This document shows, piece by piece, positions 9,008 through 19,210 of a stretch of 38,116 nt of DNA. The DNA is from Gammaproteobacteria bacterium. GTDB taxonomy: Bacteria > Pseudomonadota > Gammaproteobacteria > Pseudomonadales > Azotimanducaceae. Under the pieces are notes generated by a model, which was not told where the DNA came from, did no database searches, and worked only from the letters and a program-made list of their open reading frames with translations. The first letter of the stretch is position 1; every line of letters starts with the position of its first letter. The position numbers and the translations under genes were made by a program. The stretch spans positions 1 through 38,116 of the forward strand of contig PBRC01000056.1 in the NCBI GenBank assembly GCA_002725285.1. The letters are read 5' to 3'.

Positions 9008-9772
9008 ATGAACAGGTTGGAAGGAAAGGTTGCTGTGATCACGGGCGGGGCTGGTGGTATCGGCAAAGCCGTCGGGAAACATTTTGTGGCCGAGGGAGCG
9101 GATGTCCTGCTTGCAGACCTGGATGAAGAAGCGCTCAAATCAGCTTGTGATGAGATCGGCAGCAACAAGGCTAGTTACTGTGTTGCAGATGTCACCAGTG
9201 CCTCAGATAACCAGGCAATGATTGACACCGCTGAAGAGCGTTACGGGGGTGTTGATATTCTACTCGCCAACGCAGGTATCGAGGGCGATGTGACTCCGAT
9301 CGTTGATTATGACGAGAAGCGATTTGAGCAGGTCATGGCTGTTAATGTGAAAGGCCCTTTTCTCGGTTTGAAGGCAGCGATACCTGCCATCAGTAAACGC
9401 GGTGGCGGCAGCATCATCATTACTTCCAGCGTTGCGGGGATCAATGGTGGGCCCAATGTCTCCGCCTATGTAACCTCCAAACACGCGGTCATTGGCATGA
9501 TGAAGTCTGCGGCCAAAGAGTGTGCTCCCATGAACATACGGGTTAATACTGTCAATCCATCACCGGTTGAAACTCGGATGATGCGAAGCCTGGAGGAAGG
9601 ATTCGCGCCGGGACAGGCTGAAGCAGCAAAAGAACTGATGCTGTCGCGTATTCCTCTTGGGCGTTACGCTGAGCCTGTAGACATCGCGAAAATCATGCTG
9701 TTTCTGGCATCCGATGATAGTGCTTTTATCACTGGGTCAGTTTACATGGCGGATGGCGGTTCAACTGCCTAG
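9008..9772 (+). CDS. SDR-family NAD(P)-dependent oxidoreductase
   Basis: 254 aa; GGAGGIGKAVG, LLANAGIEG, SAYVTSKHAVIGMMKSAA, FITGSVYMADGG. Confidence 0.95.
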   Translation: MNRLEGKVAVITGGAGGIGKAVGKHFVAEGADVLLADLDEEALKSACDEIGSNKASYCVADVTSASDNQAMIDTAEERYGGVDILLANAGIEGDVTPIVDYDEKRFEQVMAVNVKGPFLGLKAAIPAISKRGGGSIIITSSVAGINGGPNVSAYVTSKHAVIGMMKSAAKECAPMNIRVNTVNPSPVETRMMRSLEEGFAPGQAEAAKELMLSRIPLGRYAEPVDIAKIMLFLASDDSAFITGSVYMADGGSTA

Positions 9773-9834
9773 TGTTGTATTAAAATAATACCGATTTGAA
9801 CTCGTGTGGAGAGTCAGCTTCCCACATTCGACAA

Positions 9835-10203
9835 TTACGGCAGTTCCTCATCCAGGTGGCATTCAATACAGACACGGGTTGGTCCGCCTTCCTCTCCCGC
9901 CAACTGTTTATCTTCATGGCAACCGCGACATAGATCATGAAATTGAGTCTCCAGCAGTGGCCACACTTCCTGGTCCGAAACATGACAGTTCATACATGGT
10001 CCGCCGCCGGTGTCGTCACTGTAGTTATGGTGACAGTCCAGACAGTTCTCACTTTTGTGAGTCTTGTGAGCAAAGGTCATCGGGAGTATCGGGTCCGGGC
10101 TAAGCCAGCGATTTTGCTTTACCGGCTGTTCACCTGGTAACGGAGTGCCCACTGTAAGTAATACGGTTGTTGCCAGTACCAGTACGCAGAGGAATATCTT
10201 CAT
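9835..10203 (-). CDS. Periplasmic tetraheme c-type cytochrome (class III/c3-c7-like)
   Basis: Signal peptide MKIFLCVLVLATTVLLTVG; four CxxCH: CLDCH, CMNCH, CRGCH, CIECH; start at 10203 chosen because of ATGA overlap with upstream gene. Confidence 0.85.
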   Translation of the reverse strand: MKIFLCVLVLATTVLLTVGTPLPGEQPVKQNRWLSPDPILPMTFAHKTHKSENCLDCHHNYSDDTGGGPCMNCHVSDQEVWPLLETQFHDLCRGCHEDKQLAGEEGGPTRVCIECHLDEELP

Positions 10204-10829
10204 ATTGAAAAATTCCTGATCCCCGCAAACAACCAGACGCAAAGCACACCTGCGACTAGATACATAGCTGAGGGTTGTCGTGTTTCCACTTCGCGTCGGG
10301 TGATTAGCTGATCACCAAACAGTGCTGCAATGATTAACATCACGAACAGCACAACCTGAAATGAAATGCTCAGGTAAAATCCGCTGGCCACAATGTGATA
10401 ACCAGCTCCCGCTATCGTTGCGAATGCAAGACCTCGATGCCAGTACTTAAAGATCGCGTAACGTTTGTGAAGGCGCAGGCGATATTCCGGCAAGCCTGTG
10501 AAAATGAGAACAGTGAGTAGTATGAAGCCAAGGATCCCCGCCCACATGTAAACAGGTGCGCCTGGCTTGATGTACTCGATCACTGCAGCGTCAAAGAGCA
10601 AGAACCAGTAAGCATGTGTCGTTGTTACACCCAGCACAGCGAATCCCAGCAACTGATGTGCCTGCTGGTTTTTGCCTGAGCCCTCGGATCTACCCAAATA
10701 GAGAAGCCCGGCAAATGCGACAAAACCCACTCCATTGCCAGTATCCCAGAGCCAGCCAGCCCCCAATGTTGGTGTTGCGATCAGCGTCACGAACAAGACA
10801 CTTAATAATGTCAGCAATAGTCTCTGCAT
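10200..10829 (-). CDS. Multi-TM cytochrome b561/ferric-reductase-like membrane protein
   Basis: 209 aa; HQLLGFAVLGVTTTHAYWF, FKYWHRGLAFATIAGAGYHIVASG with spaced TM His residues; translationally coupled (ATGA) to the tetraheme cytochrome. Confidence 0.65.
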   Translation of the reverse strand: MQRLLLTLLSVLFVTLIATPTLGAGWLWDTGNGVGFVAFAGLLYLGRSEGSGKNQQAHQLLGFAVLGVTTTHAYWFLLFDAAVIEYIKPGAPVYMWAGILGFILLTVLIFTGLPEYRLRLHKRYAIFKYWHRGLAFATIAGAGYHIVASGFYLSISFQVVLFVMLIIAALFGDQLITRREVETRQPSAMYLVAGVLCVWLFAGIRNFSI

Positions 10830-10942
10830 AACGCATCAGTATAACGTCAATATCGCATGGTATTTCCCGGTACACTTACAGAATCAAGTACGACAATGCT
10901 TCCATCAAGAGTACCTGACAATAGTGTTTGTTCTCAGTCAAA

Positions 10943-11713
10943 ATGCCTATAGGTCAAAAAGAGGTCACTACCATTCCCGTCTCAATTGAAGAAGCCATAT
11001 CGGCAATTATCGTAATATTCTTTTCATGTGTCATTCAAGGCAGATTCGGTATGGGCGGTGCGTTGCTGGCTGCACCCCTTTTATTGCTTATCAATCCGAT
11101 CTTTGTACCCGTACCCATACTGGTATCAAACATTATTCTGACTGCGCTGGTCTCTCGTGCGGACTGGCAGTCAATCAACTTCCATGATCTGGGCTACCTT
11201 TTTATTGGCCGCCTGACAGGAACGTTCCCAGGTGTTGCTGTTCTGGCCATGGTAAGTGGTCTTGCTTTTGACTTCCTGTTTGGCGTGTTGATACTTATTG
11301 CTGTCGGATTAAGTCTTGTTGGTCGTAAGTTGGCCGTCAATCGCATTTCTCTGGCATTGGCAGGATTTGCCTCAGGTTTTATGGGTACCATCTCATCAAT
11401 TGGGGGACCGCCGGTGGCGCTTCTCTATCAACATCAGGACAGCACACAGTTTCGCGCAACCTTGTCGATGCAACTACTGTTAGGTGGAACGGTCTCGGTG
11501 ATTGCCATCGCCCTTGGCACAGACTTTGGTACTGATGATATTCTGGTTTCTCTGATGTTGGTGCCTGGTGCCATTTTGGGATTTTATGCATCCAGGCTGG
11601 GTATCGGGAATGTGACCCAGAGTAGTATTCGAATAGTGACACTCACGATGTCAGTGCTGGGATCAGTTGTTGTTTTAGTTCGCGCAACTCTTTCATTATT
11701 GAGTGGATCGTAA
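10943..11713 (+). CDS. TauE/SafE (TSUP) family membrane transporter
   Basis: Eight-TM-like protein with internal repeat (GRFGMGGALLAAPLLLL... FASGFMGTISSIGGPPVALLYQHQ). Confidence 0.88.
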   Translation: MPIGQKEVTTIPVSIEEAISAIIVIFFSCVIQGRFGMGGALLAAPLLLLINPIFVPVPILVSNIILTALVSRADWQSINFHDLGYLFIGRLTGTFPGVAVLAMVSGLAFDFLFGVLILIAVGLSLVGRKLAVNRISLALAGFASGFMGTISSIGGPPVALLYQHQDSTQFRATLSMQLLLGGTVSVIAIALGTDFGTDDILVSLMLVPGAILGFYASRLGIGNVTQSSIRIVTLTMSVLGSVVVLVRATLSLLSGS

Positions 11714-11878
11714 CCGGTTCACGTTTATTCTCCTGTGTCAGCCGCGAGTTATGCGTCGGTAATAGTAGGCGCGCCATGTCCCCTCAGCAAAAAATTATCA
11801 ATAAGATGCTATTCTTTGATCACGTCAATAGAGTGAATAGAGATGGAGATGTCAGAGCGATTGTGAGTTAACATTTAC

Positions 11879-12106
11879 ATGAGATTCATAATGCTGCTCA
11901 CTCTTATCAGTCCTGCGTTGTACTTACAGCCCGCGCAGATTATTGCGGAGCAAAGTGAAGTTCTGACTCTTGATCATGCCAGTCCGGGGTATTTCGTTCG
12001 GTTACGAACGCCTGAAGGAGGTATGATGGGCATTAACTATGCGACAAATGACTCAGTAATCGAGTTTCATACAGGTGCCCAGGTACCTATCTATGGATAT
12101 GGTTAG
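11879..12106 (+). CDS. Small putative secreted protein, function unknown
   Basis: 75 aa with N-terminal hydrophobic signal-like stretch MRFIMLLTLISPALYLQPAQIIA; no family recognised. Confidence 0.35.
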   Translation: MRFIMLLTLISPALYLQPAQIIAEQSEVLTLDHASPGYFVRLRTPEGGMMGINYATNDSVIEFHTGAQVPIYGYG

Positions 12107-12270
12107 GGCACGAACGAGCGGCCATCATTCATGCGACAGTCTGAGATATATAACGGTATGGTCAGGCATCTTGGTCTTGAAAGATGATTTCGATTTATTC
12201 TGAAACAGGAACCAGTGCATTTTCGACGAGTTACTTAGTGTCCAACCCTAAGCTTGCCGGGTATCGCTAA

Positions 12271-13485
12271 TTGAAGCTCTTTATCATTCTCATTTTCCTC
12301 TGGCTCGCCTGTGATCTGCTTCTCCAGCCTGCAGTGGCTGGCGATTCTCTGTCGCTTAAATCACTGAAGACAGAAGGCACCCTGTTGCGACTGAGAGGTG
12401 ACTTTGATGCGGCCAACCGAATAAGCGATCAGCTCAAAGAATCTTTCCCGAAGAATGCCATTGGTTATACATTTAACCTGAATACGCTGATGACTCGACT
12501 CTCATGGGATGAGAATGACCCCAGTTTTGATCAGACTATTCTGGATGATGGGGCGGCAGCGCTCAGCCTTTGCCAGAATGAAATAGAGGAAAATCCACGG
12601 GACTTCCATGGCTATTATAACTGCGGTCAGGCACATTTTATCCTTACTTACCTGCATGCGGTGAGAGGGAACTACTACAGGGCAGGGACAAATGGTTCCG
12701 AAACCATTTATTACCTTGAGGAAACACTCCAGCTTAACCCCGCTCTCTCTGACGCCAAGTTACATCTTGGTATTGCCTACTATTTTGCGGATAACCTTCC
12801 CCCCTTTGTTAAAGTGTTTAGCAAGTATCTGTGGTTCATTCCGACCGGAAACTCAAGAAAAAGTTTACCCTACGTTAAGAAAGTCACTGAAGAGGGAGAG
12901 TTCTTCAAGGATGTTGCCAAATATATCTACGTTGATCTTCTCTTAAAGGAAAGTGAAGAGAACAGGCTTGTTGCATCTGAATTTCTGTGGAAACTCGTAA
13001 AGAAATACCCTGAAAACAAGCGGTTTCATATCCGCTATATCTCCCTTCTGGTTGAAATGGAGAAATACAGGGACGCCCAAATTGCGGTTGAGAATTTTGT
13101 TTCAACCTGGGAGAAATATAATCGGGATGAAATTGATATCGTACTTGCCAGGCTATGGGCAACTCGTGCCTTCTTCAGTCTGCAAGATGCATCGGGTGCA
13201 ATCGCAGTATTTGGAGATATTGAAAAAGCTTCTCCGGAAACCAGGGACAGATTACCCTCCTGGGCAAAACCGAGGTTCTCCCTCATTCATGCTCAGATAC
13301 TTGATCTTCGGAATCAGAGGGCTGCCGCAGTTGAACGCTATCGGAAAGTTGTCAGCATGGGAGAAAAGTATGTTGGCAGTAAAATTCTGAAAGCAGCCAA
13401 AAAGGGCCTTAAGGTCCCATTTTCCCTGACTGCTGAAGGAAATGCCGGGGACTCAGGGATTAGGCAGATACCGAATAGCCCATAA
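12271..13485 (+). CDS. TPR-like repeat protein, exported
   Basis: 404 aa from a TTG start; signal peptide MKLFIILIFLWLACDLLLQPAVAG; repetitive helical pairs (LKLNPALSDAKLHLGIAYYFAD-type). Confidence 0.65.
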   Translation: MKLFIILIFLWLACDLLLQPAVAGDSLSLKSLKTEGTLLRLRGDFDAANRISDQLKESFPKNAIGYTFNLNTLMTRLSWDENDPSFDQTILDDGAAALSLCQNEIEENPRDFHGYYNCGQAHFILTYLHAVRGNYYRAGTNGSETIYYLEETLQLNPALSDAKLHLGIAYYFADNLPPFVKVFSKYLWFIPTGNSRKSLPYVKKVTEEGEFFKDVAKYIYVDLLLKESEENRLVASEFLWKLVKKYPENKRFHIRYISLLVEMEKYRDAQIAVENFVSTWEKYNRDEIDIVLARLWATRAFFSLQDASGAIAVFGDIEKASPETRDRLPSWAKPRFSLIHAQILDLRNQRAAAVERYRKVVSMGEKYVGSKILKAAKKGLKVPFSLTAEGNAGDSGIRQIPNSP

Positions 13486-13757
13486 AAGACTTCGATGGGT
13501 TAATGTAAGTTAGGTCTGTTTCCCAGCGATCCAGGTCTTTCCTTCCAACGTGGGTCAGGTCGACGTCCTGGGTGTTCTCTTTCTTTGCTATTCCTCACCC
13601 TTTCGCTGGAGAGACCAAAGATATTGCCGCTAAAGGGGTTTGTTTTGATGAATAACTGTTTTAGTTTCAATGGTTATTCTTTAAGATCAGCGATTAGCCA
13701 GAATAAAAAAATATTTTTTTCAGAAGTAAATCCAAACGTAACCAGCGGGTATTGTTT

Positions 13758-16640
13758 ATGACTGTAATGAATAAGAAATCCAACCTGTTGATCTTCGGTG
13801 TTGCCAGCATTTTATCGGTTTCGATAATGGCCGCAGAGCAGCGACAGATAGAAGAAGTGGTTGTTACTGCTGAAAAGATCGAAGCTACTGTCTCAGACAC
13901 TTCCATATCGATCACTGCATTTTCAGCAGACGCTATTGAAGAGTTCGGCATGCAGGGTGCAGACGATATGGTTAACTACATTCCGGCAACAACCCGGGAT
14001 GCTTACGACATCAGGATTCGTGGTGTTGGTCGAAATTTCAGAGCCCTGGGCGGTGACCCGGGTGTCGCAACGTACTATAACGGGGTGTTCTCTCCCGACT
14101 TTGGTATTGCGGCCTCAGAGAACGCGCTGTATGACATTGAGCGCATTGAGGTGTTGCGTGGTCCGCAGGGTACGCTGTACGGTCGAAACGCGATTGGCGG
14201 TGCACTCAACTATATTACCAAGAACCCGACATTTGACTGGTCTGCTGATCTGCGCACCCAACTGGGTGACTACAATGATCGCGAGATCTACGGTGTGGTT
14301 TCCGGTCCCCTCATAGAAGATGTACTGGCGTTTCGAGCGCTTGGCATCAAGCGTGATATTGATGGAGTGCAGCAGGGTATCAACGGCTCCAAAGATACGA
14401 GTTCGACCGATGATAGCAACTTCTCACTGGCTTTGACCTGGAATGTAACTGATGACATCACAGTGAAAATAAGGAGTAATGATCGTGACTCGAACAGGAT
14501 AATTGGCTCAAGCGCGTTAATTACTGAAGGCCCGACGCCAATACGCGGCACACGCAGCTCAGATGTCTATGCAACCGGCCTGAAGACAGTGGATGCAGAC
14601 TATCCTGGCGCGATGGCCTTCACAGACCCGGCAGACAACAGTACCGTATGGGGCGCATATGTCATACCAGGAGTCGATAGCGCAGCTGGATGGGTTGTTA
14701 ATGCTGCTTACAACCGACCTGAAACAGCGGCTCTTATGGCAGGGTCATCTGTCAGTAATCCCAAGAATCGAACTAATATCAACGCAGATGGTGAAGGTTG
14801 TGCATTCCCATACATCACTGCTGACTGCAACCATGAAAGATTTGAACATCGCGCAAGCCAGAATGAGATTAATTGGGATATTAATGACGATCTGTCTTTG
14901 AAATATGTTTTTGGCACTAATGACTTCAAGTATACCTTTAATATAGACACTGACTATGCAAATAACGATATTACCAAGGGGCGAATTACAGTTCTTGAAG
15001 ATGTGCAGAGTAAATCACATGAACTCCAGATCTTCTGGTCGCCAACGGACAATATCAGTATCACCTCCGGTTTGTACTACTTCGATGAAATTCGTCAGCA
15101 GGATTACAGCATAACGGACAGTACCCCGCGATTTACCCAGGCGGCAAATTACGGCACCCTAGATCTGCCCAATGCAATGCTGGGTGGGTTGAACTACTTT
15201 GGTGCAATCGGATTTGGTACCGAACACGTCAACCTAGGTGATGCGGCTGAAGGAACCTCTATTTCAGGTCGTTGGTTAGGCAACGAAAGAGGTGACTGGT
15301 ACCACCACACGAACACCAACAAGAACGAGGCAGTCGCGATTTTCACCCAGGCAACCTGGGAGATTAACGACAAATTTGCGCTGGTGTTTGGCTTGCGTTA
15401 TGCAGAAGACGAAAAAGCTGTCAGGGAGATTCGAGGTGGATACTTTGAACTCAGCCACTATGGCATTGACGCACTTTATGCTTTTGGCGGCGCAGGTGTA
15501 GTGGCCGGTGCTGGTATATACACACCTGGTGCTGCGGTGGCAGGTGGTTTCGCGGGCTTCCATACCCCCGGTATGACAGATCTTGCCTGGATCAACATTG
15601 CGATGGGTAATGCCACTTACTCAGGAGATCCAGATAATCCGCTGACACCGACGTGTGAGTTGACAGACGCGAGCTGTACCACACCACTTCGAATTTATGA
15701 GGGAGTTCCAATCAGCTACACCTCGCATCTGACCGACACAAACACCTGGCGTGATACCAACTATCGCATTAATCTGGACTGGACTCCGAATGACGATATT
15801 CTGGTGTATTTATCGCTGACCACGGGTTACCGTTCTGGCGGTTATTCGTTAGGTATTGTAAGCGCGCGCTTTGAGGATCCCGTCACCGGTGGTCTTGTGC
15901 CAGTCGATTATGACGAAGAAACAGTGACTGCTTATGAGATCGGATACAAGGGATTGCACTTTGATGGCACGATGCAGGTCAATATGTCGATTTATACATA
16001 TGACTACGAAGGTTACCAGGATGAGGTCAACGTGTTTGACCCTGCAAGGAACTCCATCGTGGGTATTGTCCAGAATGCGAATGGTGCACGTAACAGTGGA
16101 TTCGAAATCGAAGGGCTGTGGCTTGCAACGGATGCTTTCACGGTCGGGGGAAATTTAAGTATAACCCGAACCAAATATGCTGAAGGTTACCTCATTGCAG
16201 TCAACGATGATCCGTCTTTACCAGCCTCGTTGTTTGGCGACGCAACGTCGCGACCTGACCTCTTTTCTCAGAACAGCAAGGGTGCGCCGCTCAAAAGAAT
16301 TCCTGAAACTAAATACACCGTCTGGGCAGCCTATGAGGTACCTACAGAGATGGGCAACTTTACGTTCAGGGGCAGCTATGCGTATACGGGTGAATTTTAT
16401 AATCAGGCTCTGGAAAGAAAGCTGGATGAAGTGCCGGATCGATTCAGGGCTGACGTTGGTGTGACCTGGCGAAGCCTGGATGACAAATGGTCTGTCCGGG
16501 CGTTTATCAACAACGTAACTGACGAAGAGGCTTTGCGAGGATTTGGCACATCAACTGAATCTGGTAACTGGAAGGTTACTGGCGCGCCACTGACACCCAG
16601 ATTCTGGGGTGTGGATATCCGATATCACTGGGGTGACTAG
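13758..16640 (+). CDS. TonB-dependent outer membrane receptor
   Basis: IEEVVVTAEKIEATVSDTSISITAFSADAIEE (TonB box/plug), YDIERIEVLRGPQGTLYGRNAIGGALNYITKNP, C-terminal beta-barrel strands; ATG 13758 preferred over TTG 13752. Confidence 0.95.
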   Translation: MTVMNKKSNLLIFGVASILSVSIMAAEQRQIEEVVVTAEKIEATVSDTSISITAFSADAIEEFGMQGADDMVNYIPATTRDAYDIRIRGVGRNFRALGGDPGVATYYNGVFSPDFGIAASENALYDIERIEVLRGPQGTLYGRNAIGGALNYITKNPTFDWSADLRTQLGDYNDREIYGVVSGPLIEDVLAFRALGIKRDIDGVQQGINGSKDTSSTDDSNFSLALTWNVTDDITVKIRSNDRDSNRIIGSSALITEGPTPIRGTRSSDVYATGLKTVDADYPGAMAFTDPADNSTVWGAYVIPGVDSAAGWVVNAAYNRPETAALMAGSSVSNPKNRTNINADGEGCAFPYITADCNHERFEHRASQNEINWDINDDLSLKYVFGTNDFKYTFNIDTDYANNDITKGRITVLEDVQSKSHELQIFWSPTDNISITSGLYYFDEIRQQDYSITDSTPRFTQAANYGTLDLPNAMLGGLNYFGAIGFGTEHVNLGDAAEGTSISGRWLGNERGDWYHHTNTNKNEAVAIFTQATWEINDKFALVFGLRYAEDEKAVREIRGGYFELSHYGIDALYAFGGAGVVAGAGIYTPGAAVAGGFAGFHTPGMTDLAWINIAMGNATYSGDPDNPLTPTCELTDASCTTPLRIYEGVPISYTSHLTDTNTWRDTNYRINLDWTPNDDILVYLSLTTGYRSGGYSLGIVSARFEDPVTGGLVPVDYDEETVTAYEIGYKGLHFDGTMQVNMSIYTYDYEGYQDEVNVFDPARNSIVGIVQNANGARNSGFEIEGLWLATDAFTVGGNLSITRTKYAEGYLIAVNDDPSLPASLFGDATSRPDLFSQNSKGAPLKRIPETKYTVWAAYEVPTEMGNFTFRGSYAYTGEFYNQALERKLDEVPDRFRADVGVTWRSLDDKWSVRAFINNVTDEEALRGFGTSTESGNWKVTGAPLTPRFWGVDIRYHWGD

Positions 16641-16683
16641 CTATAGAACTTCAGTTGATAGTGACTGGTTGATTTGAAACAGG

Positions 16684-16717
16684 AAAACCCGAATGGCGTT
16701 CGCTACTCGGGTTTTTT
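16684..16717 (+). terminator. Rho-independent terminator after TonB receptor
   Basis: AAAACCCGA atggcgttcgctac TCGGGTTTT followed by T-tract (gggttttttctg). Confidence 0.75.
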
Positions 16718-16830
16718 CTGAAGTCGATCAGGCACAGCCTGTTATATCTCAAATTTACCAGAATCTCTGTAACCTATTAAATTTCCTACAGCTAACATTA
16801 ATCTAACGTCGCCCTGGTGAATTATCCGGT

Positions 16831-17631
16831 CTAGTTTCCCTTGAATTCTGGTGGTCGTTTCTCAATGAAAGACTGTACGCCTTCCTTAAAATCATTTGAC
16901 TTAAACAGGTTAAGTACTGACATAAGCACATGATGTGAATGGCTTTCAAAATCCTGTGTCAAACCGTGTCTGAACAGTCTCTTCATTTCTGTAATTGCAA
17001 GGGGAGCATTGTTCGCTATCTTGCTGGCCCACTCGGTAGTAATAGTTTCAAGCTCCTCTGCAGGAACAATTTTGTTTACTAGACCGAAATCCAGGGACTG
17101 TTCTGCATTCAGTGTATCGCCAAGCATGGAGATTTCACACGCCTTTGCCCAGCCGACGAGTCTGGGTAAATACCAGGTACCGCCACTTTCCGGAATAACA
17201 CCCATTTTCGCAAAACCCGGCATCAGGATGGCACTTTCCGACATCAACCGCATATCACAGCCGAGGGCAAGATCCAGTCCATAGCCTGCTGCTGCACCAT
17301 TGATTGCTGCGATAACGGGGGTGTCCATCCTCTGCAAAGTAACGGTACAGATTTCTCTGGTGGAAAAATGAGACGCACCACTGGTTCCCGATAGTGCTCC
17401 GCCGATTCCTTCTCCTCGTGATGCCTGCTTTAGATCCAGCCCGGCACAGAATGCGCGACCGGTACCCGTCATTATGACGACTCTCACATCACGATTATCA
17501 TCGGCTGCCTTAAGCTCATCATTCAGTTGCGACAGCATCCGGGGTGTAATCGTATTCATGGCATCCGGTCGATTTAGTTTTATCCATCGGACACCCTTAT
17601 GGTCTTCAATCAGCACAGGTGCTTCACTCAT
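16831..17631 (-). CDS. Enoyl-CoA hydratase/isomerase family protein
   Basis: 266 aa; VIMTGTGRAFCAGLDLKQ, PVIAAINGAAAGYGLDLALGCDMRL. Confidence 0.93.
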   Translation of the reverse strand: MSEAPVLIEDHKGVRWIKLNRPDAMNTITPRMLSQLNDELKAADDNRDVRVVIMTGTGRAFCAGLDLKQASRGEGIGGALSGTSGASHFSTREICTVTLQRMDTPVIAAINGAAAGYGLDLALGCDMRLMSESAILMPGFAKMGVIPESGGTWYLPRLVGWAKACEISMLGDTLNAEQSLDFGLVNKIVPAEELETITTEWASKIANNAPLAITEMKRLFRHGLTQDFESHSHHVLMSVLNLFKSNDFKEGVQSFIEKRPPEFKGN

Positions 17632-17856
17632 AAATCCTCCAATACAGTTTTGAGCTAGTATAGAAATTTCTCGTTATTCAATAACTTTTGCCCGGACAGA
17701 GCCGCTATCCATCAAATTCTCAGTCAGCGGATCATAGCTGATCGCGTAAGGAAGGATAAGTGTCGATAAACCCCGGGGAACGAGCATTCGTGCATTGCCT
17801 CGGCATAGAGAATAGTAGACACTCCTGTGCAGAAGAATAACAACCCAGGGGAATCA

Positions 17857-19155
17857 ATGACCGAAGATGAGAAAGTAACGGGTGGCAGTTATGCTTTTCT
17901 GGGGTTTCTGGCATTTCTAAACGTCATGAATTTTGTTGACCGTCAGTTGCTTGCAAGTTTTGCTAACTTCATCGTGCCTGATCTGGAATTAACCAATACT
18001 CAATTTGGGCTGCTGACGGGTCTGGTTTTTCTAACATTTTATTCAGCCGCAGGTCTGTTTATGGGCGCACTGGCTGATACTGTCAATCGGACCAGGCTTA
18101 TCGCTGTTGGTCTTGGTCTCTGGAGTATTCTCACTGCAGCATCGGGTGCGGCGCGAGGCTTTTTTAGCCTGGCATTGCCAAGGATGTTTATTGGTGTTGG
18201 TGAGTCAATCATGACGCCAACTTCAATGTCATTGCTGGCTGACCGGTTCCCTTCAAGTCGGTTAGGATTTGCTTCAGGTTTCTACTATATGGGTGTGCCC
18301 ATTGGTGTGGGGGTCAGTCTGCTGGTGGTTGGCTATCTGGGCCCAGCTATCGGCTGGCGTAATTGTTTTTACCTGCTGGGCGGTATCGGCATCTTTTTTG
18401 CTATCGCGATGTGGTTTATCAAGGAAACGCCGCGCCGCCATCTTGCCAGTGGACTCGAAGGGGAAGCGCCAAAGCAGTCTTTTGGTGAGATTATCAAGAC
18501 TTTGCTTTGGGCTCTGCGTACCTCGCCAGCTTTGCTTATGACCATGGGTGGCGGTGTGGCATTTCACTTTATCCTGGGAGCAGCTACATTCGACCAGCTG
18601 TGGTACGTGCAGGAACGTGGTTTCGAAAGAGCCGAGATTGCACAGATTACGGGTTGGATAGGGATCGTGGCAGGACTGGCGGGTAATCTCTTTGGCGGGA
18701 TCGGCGGTGACATATTCCTGCGGAAAACAGGCATTGGACGACCTATGTTCCTGTTCTGGATTATGTTGCTGCTTGCACCCATCAGCCTGGCCTATCGACT
18801 CGTTGACCCTGATACCCCCTGGTTCTGGCTTGGCATCTTTGCAGGATTCTTTCAGCTGGGTTGTTTCTATGGGCCGACGTTCTCGACCGTACAGGAACTT
18901 GTACCGCCACAGATTCGCGGTACGGTTGTGGCACTTTACATTCTGCTGCTTAATATGGCTGGTGTTGCGATCGGTGTAAGCGCCGCAGGTGTCTATGTGG
19001 ATTATCTGATGGCTGCTGGTGCAGCGGAGCCCTATACCACTGCATTGCTCTGGTTCACCGTGATCTCTTTTCTGGCTATTCCGCTGTTCTTCTTTGCAGG
19101 TCGCCGTTACGACACGGATCGGCAGGTTTTGTATCAGGCACTGGCAGAGAAGTAG
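17857..19155 (+). CDS. MFS transporter (spinster-like)
   Basis: 12-TM profile, FLNVMNFVDRQLLASF, GLFMGALADTVNRTRLIAVGLGLWS; ATG 17857 with aggggaa RBS preferred over track start 17827. Confidence 0.9.
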   Translation: MTEDEKVTGGSYAFLGFLAFLNVMNFVDRQLLASFANFIVPDLELTNTQFGLLTGLVFLTFYSAAGLFMGALADTVNRTRLIAVGLGLWSILTAASGAARGFFSLALPRMFIGVGESIMTPTSMSLLADRFPSSRLGFASGFYYMGVPIGVGVSLLVVGYLGPAIGWRNCFYLLGGIGIFFAIAMWFIKETPRRHLASGLEGEAPKQSFGEIIKTLLWALRTSPALLMTMGGGVAFHFILGAATFDQLWYVQERGFERAEIAQITGWIGIVAGLAGNLFGGIGGDIFLRKTGIGRPMFLFWIMLLLAPISLAYRLVDPDTPWFWLGIFAGFFQLGCFYGPTFSTVQELVPPQIRGTVVALYILLLNMAGVAIGVSAAGVYVDYLMAAGAAEPYTTALLWFTVISFLAIPLFFFAGRRYDTDRQVLYQALAEK

Positions 19156-19210
19156 CTAACCAGGCAACCAACTAACTGTTATTCGAATGCTGTGACTGAC
19201 CTCAGTGTTT

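Noticed and set aside
13861-14316. 151-aa plus-strand ORF inside the TonB receptor
   Set aside because: Out-of-frame overlap with a clear TonB receptor; no domain
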